64,000 nt of DNA from NCBI GenBank assembly GCA_944472155.2, contig OX235279.1, positions 156,758,199 to 156,822,198 on the forward strand, written 5' to 3'. The stretch comes from Trichobilharzia szidati. Lineage: Eukaryota; Platyhelminthes; Trematoda; Strigeidida; Schistosomatidae. Positions 57,721-64,000 of the stretch are shown here, one piece after another. Position 1 is the stretch's first letter. The number at the start of each line of letters is the position of its first letter. The notes beneath the pieces are model-generated. The model had not been told where the DNA came from. It did not search any database and was given only the letters and a program-made list of their open reading frames with translations. The translations under genes were made by a program, and so were the position numbers.

Positions 57721-58415
57721 GGTGGATAAAAACGTCCAGTTAGCAAAACTGCTGCATTAATGTGCGTGGTTTATTCGAAGGTTTTCCGAAAAAGAGAACA
57801 CAAAAGAGTGTCAAAAGTTAATGAGCCACATAAAAATGTCACAAAATCACTGAGGTGACTTATACATCATGGTGTTCTGGGATCCATTTATATTTTTGAT
57901 TCTGTTCTATTATCTTCCACAGGATCCTAATCCTCCGTAAAGACCAGTTATCTTGTCAGGTTCCCTCTGCATATTTCTGCCTAGTTAACTACAAATAATT
58001 CATTACTCACATAGTAAGCATCTCATTATGCAAATCCAGAACAGGAGTCCCGATCTCATTGATTTACAGCATCTACATGAGCGGCTGCTGTGGTTCAACT
58101 TCACCCTTCAATGCACGTCTCTGCTCTCATACACCTCAATTCATTTCTCATTTCGTGCACATCTGTGTCGAGATTTCAGCTCTCTGTTCAGCATATTTCA
58201 TGCCGTACATAACAGTGACATGACAGTACTGGATTTTTGTGATTTCGTTGTTCCTGTTACTTCAGAATACCAAAATTATATGAATATAATCATTCCATCA
58301 GTTTTTATTTCAACGCATTGAGAGGATGTAGAATGCTAACCAGATAAGCGAGGACAATGCAACTGCCAATTACAGTCATTTATATAGTAAAGGGGTTCTG
58401 GACATCTGTTTCATC
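57721..58415. other. Unassigned spacer
   Basis: The open frame 58,028-58,321 has no family match. No repeat recognised. Confidence 0.4.
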
Positions 58416-58590
58416 TTGATGTGGTTGTGTTCTCTGAGCTGGATAGTTAATTTGCGAAGCTTTCATCACCCTACTGAGTGACATCTACAGCGCATACTTG
58501 AAATTGAAGTATGCGCTGTAGATGTCACTCAGTAGGGTGATGAAAGCTTCGCAAATTAACTATCCAGCTCAGAGGACACAACCACATCAA
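58416..58590. repeat. Near-perfect inverted repeat, 84-bp arms, 7-bp spacer
   Basis: The left arm 58,416-58,499 and right arm 58,507-58,590 are reverse complements at 83 of 84 positions (TGTTCTC against GAGGACA is the single mismatch), separated by GAAATTG. Single-stranded, it would form one long hairpin. The arm sequence resembles the 3' flank of the GIY-YIG remnants at 9.2 and 16.0 kb and a part of unit U. It may be a fold-back element or an inverted terminal duplication of that retroelement. Confidence 0.95.
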
Positions 58591-58639
58591 AATCATCCAC
58601 CTGAGCTACAACTCTTCTCTATCATATCTGTTTCATCTT

Positions 58640-58760
58640 CCTAATATGGGACACTAAATCACTACACGCTGAAGACCCAAACGGAGATTGAACTCAGGAA
58701 ATTCGTGTTACAAGACGAGTTCACTTATATCTTCCAACAATCAGCAACAACACATCAATG
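58640..58760 (-). mobile_element. SINE family C head fragment
   Basis: On the minus strand GAACTCGTCTTGTAACACG, then TTTCCTGAGTTCAATCTCCG (B-box-like), parallels the heads at 10.8 and 31.95 kb. Confidence 0.45.
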
Positions 58761-60239
58761 TTATCGACGAGTGTTTGTCCTTACAAGGAGTGACTTTGTG
58801 GACCCAGATGGTCACAAATTCCCACTAGAACTGCAGACAACTTCATCCTGAAGTCATCCGCTACTGAGCACAACGAATTAATTCACAAATGTTTGTTTGC
58901 GGAGGGATTTGATTGATTTCAAGTTTGGTCACGAACCGACTTCAGATAGACAACTGTTCGAAACAACTGCAAATACTTCCTGGTTTCTATAATAAAATTT
59001 GCGCTGAAGCTGTCAAGATGGACTTTGCGATTGAGTCAGCCTGCTCATAGAACATAACTGGATAAAAATCGAAATTTAACCATCAGAGGACGCGTAATTT
59101 GTCCACAAGTGCATAGGCGTCGCACTGATGATATCTGGTACAGGCAACTTAAAAGTCGTTTGATTGGTAGACTTTAGTATTTTGACATCACAGTTAGTCA
59201 GGAAACTATGGATATAATCGCTGATTAAATTTATAAACTCCTGAAATAACACTGATCAACAAATTCAGCTTAGCACTAGATACCAAAAAAGGACACTGCA
59301 AATGATGGCACACACCGCTCCGAGAAAAATACAATAATTAGAGGAAAATAAACTTCATCTCACCTTCATATTGGTTAGTTTTATTATTCACTTCTTCCAG
59401 CGCTCTTTGAATAGCTAAGAGAGGGGAATAATGGAGAAGGTTGGATTGTAAACAAGCGTTAATCATGCTGAAGCTCACTGGATTCTGTGGATAGTTGTGA
59501 GATATCATTTTTGAGTGACTACTGTATACAGGGTGCGACAGTGCTTCAATTATAAATTGCTCATTAACCCTGCGAGTGATCCAGGTTTGACTCACGTGTG
59601 ACGCACTCACAAACCGCTCTCAGACTATGCTGATACCAGTGAAAAGGGCAGGTCATGTATGAGGTTAGCAACTCCACACGTTAAAAACAACGTTGCCATT
59701 TCTGTAACTTCAAAGTTCGACCTCGAAGACCTGTGTTCCAATGTGAACTCGAGGAAATGAGGACATTTGAAGGCAAGCCTTCGCTACCACGATGGTGAAC
59801 ATCACATGGCTGGCCAGTATGGATTAGCATGTGGAATCAGTGGAATGAGAAACGACAAGTTGACTGTGCGTGTTAGAGCAAATGAAATCATTGTGTGGAG
59901 TAGCGCATCCAGCTGCTACTAATGGTGGAGGACAGAATACAAGAGAGACGTGCTTTGGAATCAGTGTACTCCCAAGAGACTACTGATAATAAACTTTCAA
60001 CATAATACAAGTATACGTGTTAGAAATCAACAACTTTTAACGTTTTACTGGAATGCTCTTCTCACTTACTACTGAGTGATGCTTCAGTTGAAAAATGATA
60101 AAAAAAAAATGAAAGTCAAGAAATAATCACATTAAACTTGAATGTACATTTTAAAAATACCAACATGATCTGCAATCGTGGCAGGAAACTTTATGCACAG
60201 GTAAGGAAAAATTGCTCTTAGACATATTTAACGCTAACC
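58761..60239. other. Unassigned DNA
   Basis: About 1.5 kb with no recognised element or convincing frame. Confidence 0.4.
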
Positions 60240-60244
60240 GTTAA

Positions 60245-60600
60245 AGCATAGTTAACTGATGATGTTCACGACTGTGGTGGACTGGATCGCGCGGCACATA
60301 TTAGGTGAGGAGTGAGATGATGGAAAGACGTTGGACCAACATAATGAATCTAGAAGATCTGGAGTTTGCGAATGATTGATGCCGAATTTCACACAAACTC
60401 GAAGATGCAGTCGAAAATCAACAAGTTGGTAGAAGAGGCTTGCAAAGAGGAGAGAACTTCAAGTGAACATGAACTGATCGCGGCGATGAAAATATACAAC
60501 CAGTGACAAAAATCATGAATTACAACGGGCGGGAGTAATCTCGAAGAAGTCAACTTTTTCATCTAGGTGAATGCTACCTGATCACTATGCATTTAACAAC
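60245..60600 (+). mobile_element. RTE-like LINE RT fragment (plus), decayed
   Basis: Starts at MMFTTVVDWIARHILGEE (RTE MIFLIVVDWI block), continues through a broken motif C region and HTNSKMQSKINKLVE-type codons near 60,395, and the ELQVNMN block near 60,455, ending near the EVNFFI equivalent of EVTSFTY. Stops throughout. Confidence 0.62.
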
Positions 60601-61110
60601 ACACCAATAAGATCCGCTGTGTGTGTATGTGGAACAGAGCTATATTTCCAAGTGATATTATACATTAGTTTTTTAATACTTTCAACCTATCCCAGTGGCA
60701 GAGAGTTTTACTATACTAATTAACAAAGCAGAGTCAATCGTTCTAGATGAATCTAAATTTCTTTGTTCAGACGACCGAACTGATCTTGATGGATATGGTG
60801 TTTAGTAGTCCATAGTAATTCAACTCCGAATCGGATCTACTGGGTATTGAGTTGGAAGAATTTTCGTTCAGTGCCAGATTCCTGGTTGATTTAAATCGCC
60901 TCTACCTTGTTCCAGTAATCTGTACTATTAGGTATTCTATTAAGCGCTTTTCATATACCATCGTTATAATATTAGTCCAATTATTATTTTCATTACTACT
61001 ATTGCTTTTACCATAAGGCGTCCACATTCCTGTCTGTTGTGTTATTAGCAGCATTCGACTGACAATTTCGCACATCTGTTACACATTGAAAATTCGCATT
61101 GAAATAAGCT
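60601..61110. other. Spacer between head-to-head LINE pieces
   Basis: About 500 bases, AT-rich, unassigned. Confidence 0.4.
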
Positions 61111-61119
61111 GAATAGGTT

Positions 61120-61830
61120 GTATCTGTTGAATGGTCCAGCCAATCACAATCATGAATATCGTCGGTGGTGGTAGGCAATCCTGTCCTACCCCCATTTATC
61201 TCCCAATGACTAATTGAATCACTCCACACGAGACATCATCATATATCTACTAAATAAGGCCTATAAAGGTTTGCGTCACTGCATTCCATATTGTTGCGGC
61301 AGTTTCAAACCACATTGCCATCAACGCTGTCGAAGTCTTTATCAAAGTCGATGAAGCTTGAGTAGACAGGCTGTCATTCTATGATCTGTTCAATGATGAT
61401 GATTATGCATAGGGTTTCAATTCGATGCACTGGTGATTTGTCTCCTCTGAATCCAGCGTTCTCCAGGCAGGATTTCGTATCCACAGCATCTCTCAGTCCC
61501 TCCAGGATGACGCAGATTAGTAGATTGCCTGGGGAATACTGTAGTATGATTCCATGTCACTTCTGGCTAAGCCTTAAGTCACCATGCTTCCGTAACTTGA
61601 CAAGATAGCTCTTCTTATGATAAGTAGGCACGTTTCCTCCCTTCCAAACTGTCTGTAATAGCGTTGCGAGGATGGACATCTACTGTGGTCTTAGGGTGTA
61701 TTTTCAGCTATACTGGGGGAATTCCATCTGGCTTTCAGTCAGTTAAATGCAATCAAGATATCTGTTTTTGTCGGATGATTGATGTTCACTGATGTTTCTA
61801 TGATGGGTTGTGGTATCTCACTGGTAACTC
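61120..61830 (-). mobile_element. RTE-like LINE RT fragment (minus), decayed
   Basis: The minus strand covers the RT from the KAGKAAGPDG-equivalent (about 61,740) through the QAGFRKG-equivalent (about 61,450), a motif A block FIDFDKDFDSVDG (about 61,350) and ends at CLPPPTIFMIVIGWTIQ (about 61,150), equivalent to CLLSPMIFLIVLDWIMRQ. Motif A keeps its reading frame across the site where three other copies carry a two-base insertion. Confidence 0.68.
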
Positions 61831-62931
61831 ACTGAAGTTGTGCTCAACATCAATCGAATGACGACGATAACTCATTTCCGAGTGTGCTCACTCGAGGTGT
61901 TTTGATTATGAATAGACACAGTCCAATTCAGTGAATACTTTTCACTACTTATTACTTCTTAGTAGTTTGAGCTCTTATTTTATTTACCATTTCGTTACTC
62001 CATAATCGTACTCAGTGATCTCTATTGATACTGATCTCCCTTAACGTGGAAACATTCCGTTTGGCCTGGCATAATTATCTTTCTCGTGATCGTCTATTGA
62101 ACGTACTTTCTTCTTCTTCTTCACATTTCACTTTCTTTTAAACTTTGTTTATTCGAATCTCTTTTGATTCCTTTTGATCGGTGCACTCACGTGTTGTTTG
62201 TGGTGCACTATTACAACCGACAAGATCTACAGGTATGATGTAGAATACAATCTCACACTTAGAAGGATACAGTTATCCAATAATTATTCAATACAAGTAG
62301 ACAACACTAGACTGTTGAATAAGTAATGCAAACAATTATAATAATATTAATGATAATAATAAGCGCGCACATTTGTGTTTGGAAAAACGCATATACTTTA
62401 TCATCTATCCGTTAAACTTTTATAATATATACATGAATTTTTATCTGCTTACCTTCTAATGCTGACCGAGCTGAAGAAATCAGAATCGAAACAGACATAA
62501 TGTTAATTTCATCACAAATGTATTCCTAATGTGAACTTGTAAAATGTGATCACAGTGGAGGCATGTTGGTCGGTGCTTCGATGGTAGAAGTGCCACTAGC
62601 CCTACACAATACCTCTCCTGCTTTACTAACAGGCAATAACAATTACCACTGAAAAATGCTAGGTGCAGTGAGACACGGATAGCCACATCACCAGCAATGA
62701 CACCTTGAACGGGCTCAAAGCATGAAGTCACAGCGTCTCCATCCGAGTGCAAATGGAATGAAACCAAATACAGTGTAAACAGAGACTTGGTTATATAAAT
62801 TGTGTGCTGTAAGCGAGATCCACTTCTTCAACTCAGATTGTCTTATTCACCATCTAGAAGGTATACAGATCACATTTAAATTTCAATTGATTGGGTGGAG
62901 GAGGTTTTAATGTGAGAAGTACAAAACACGT
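61831..62931. other. Unassigned DNA
   Basis: About 1.1 kb; an AT-rich run near 62,336-62,362. The open frame 62,480-62,767 has no family match. Confidence 0.4.
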
Positions 62932-62985
62932 GGTTCAGTAAAGAGGCTATTCTCGGTGAATTCGTGTTCTCCAACTATATAATCG
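62932..62985 (-). ncRNA. Hammerhead-like motif, copy G (decayed)
   Basis: The reverse strand reads GAACACGAATTCACCGAGAA and CCTCTTTACTGAACCACG. It is related to copies B and D, lacks the GATGA core, and lies 3' of the minus-strand PLE remnant below. Confidence 0.25.
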
Positions 62986-63229
62986 CATTCTCATCCAGTT
63001 TTCCAAACAACAGGGTAGTAACTGGAGCGATGGTAATATTATCAATCAATGTACGAGAGAAGATGATTTCGTCTTAGAGTTAAGTAAAGTAATAAGAGAA
63101 AGATAACTCAATGTGAATGAGTTGTGATCAGCATGAACAAAGAATTGAAGGAAGGTGTAATATAGATTAAGAATAGCGAAGCAGCAGATGAGTTATACAG
63201 CAAAATGCAATGAACATGTCTGTAGTAGA

Positions 63230-63400
63230 GGTGGTTGAGTTTTTCTTTTTTGTGGGTTCCTCTATCTGAATGACTAAAGCTTTGGCAATGCGAGGCGTAC
63301 AAAGGCGTTTTGTCTTTGGCAGCTCGTCTTTTCACTTTGAAGACCACTTGTAAGTAGGTTTTTGTTGAGATGGAATGATAAGTGTGAGTACAAGTGGGTT
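63230..63400 (-). pseudogene. PLE endonuclease C-terminal remnant
   Basis: The minus strand reads YLQVVFKVKRRAAKDKTPLY and, one frame on, RIAKALVIQIEEPTKKK, matching the PLE order A-F-K-x-I-x-R ... R-I-A-E-A-L-A-I-x-x-x-x-P. Short and frame-broken. Position relative to motif copy G mirrors the 28.6-29.1 kb pair. Confidence 0.5.
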
Positions 63401-64000
63401 AATCACCACGCCGCTTGTGTAGCCAGTGGCGCCTTTATTTGCCATGTGGACTAGTGTTGTGGGACACGTCTAGGTAGGATAGCTGCCGAACGACCAGTAT
63501 ACCCGCTTCCAAAGGAACCAGTAATTTGATAAATTCTACTTCGAAGTAATCTGATAAGCGATCTGGTCTCTCAGGCGCCTGCTTGTCCTTGTTATCCCCA
63601 ATATTTTCAGGACCAAAAATCTTAATATCTGACTTCATGTAAAGTTCTCAGCCACACAATGTCACATGGTGACAGCAAGTCGGTGAGCTGGTGCTTTCAT
63701 TCATCTAAATATGCAGTCATTGTTATTTGTGTGACTGACTGTATGGGCGCTTATATTCGGTTTGTCAAGAAGAGAAACTAAAATGAAACGAATTCGGATT
63801 ATGGTTAAAATAATCGAAATTTTTCTGATTAGTGAAGATTAATCAATATGTAATTACGGTCGTGAATATTAGTGACTTATCATTAGTGATTCTTAATTAC
63901 ATCGAATGGTCTAGGAACTTGTGTGATTTCAAGTGATGGATTAGAGTCATTCGATTGGTTTCAAGTTTGATCAGTCTGACAAACACTGAAAGCTTCAGTG
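63401..64000. other. Unassigned terminal stretch
   Basis: No recognised gene or repeat in the last 600 bases. Confidence 0.4.

Noticed and set aside
1..64000. CRISPR array, bacterial operon or phage content
   Set aside because: No regularly spaced short repeats; the content is eukaryotic retroelements.

Overview
The window is AT-rich, repeat-dense eukaryotic DNA. The retroelement families, their protein signatures and the tRNA-headed SINEs fit a flatworm, most likely a schistosome-like trematode. This is inferred from family resemblance; no species-diagnostic gene is present. I found no host protein-coding gene I can defend, no rRNA or genuine tRNA gene, no CRISPR array and no bacterial-style operon. 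Nearly everything recognisable is a decayed retroelement, with long unassigned stretches between.

Layout. 0-10 kb: a BEL/Pao-type Gag fragment (minus), a 5'-truncated CR1-like LINE (minus, 1.4-3.5 kb), a Ty3/Gypsy RNase H-integrase remnant (plus, 3.8-5.4 kb), an RTE-like LINE with endonuclease and RT remnants (minus, 5.5-8.0 kb), then a GIY-YIG remnant with a SINE inserted next to it. 10-20 kb: a Penelope-like element (PLE) with RT and GIY-YIG parts (11.9-13.75 kb), several SINEs, a second-lineage GIY-YIG remnant (16 kb, minus) and another PLE piece (18.9 kb). 20-32 kb: mostly anonymous DNA, an RTE pair in tail-to-tail arrangement (23.7-25.5 kb), PLE endonuclease remnants at 27.1 and 28.6 kb, and a well-preserved 5'-truncated RTE at 29.95-31.57 kb flanked by a 14-bp target-site duplication. 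34-50 kb: a segmentally duplicated zone. A unit occurs three times (34.4, 38.1, 41.4 kb), two PLE endonuclease remnants lie between copies 2 and 3, and an RTE at 36.4-38.3 kb has a roughly 99% identical inverted partner at 47.5-49.4 kb. 50-64 kb: sparse, with a PLE piece at 52 kb, SINEs, an almost perfect 84-bp inverted repeat at 58.4 kb, a head-to-head split RTE at 60-62 kb, and a minus-strand PLE piece at 63.3 kb.

The most interesting signal is a short motif present nine times. In five places it lies 3' of a PLE endonuclease remnant or PLE 3' region in the same orientation. The best copy (7,631-7,680) folds on paper into three short helices around GAUGA and GAAA blocks with a C at the cleavage position, which is the layout of a minimal hammerhead ribozyme of the kind reported in PLEs. 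Helix I shows one compensatory change between copies. No copy has a fully canonical core, so these would be decayed ribozymes, and a coding explanation is not excluded. A second structured element, tied to the other GIY-YIG lineage, forms the arms of the 58.4-kb palindrome.
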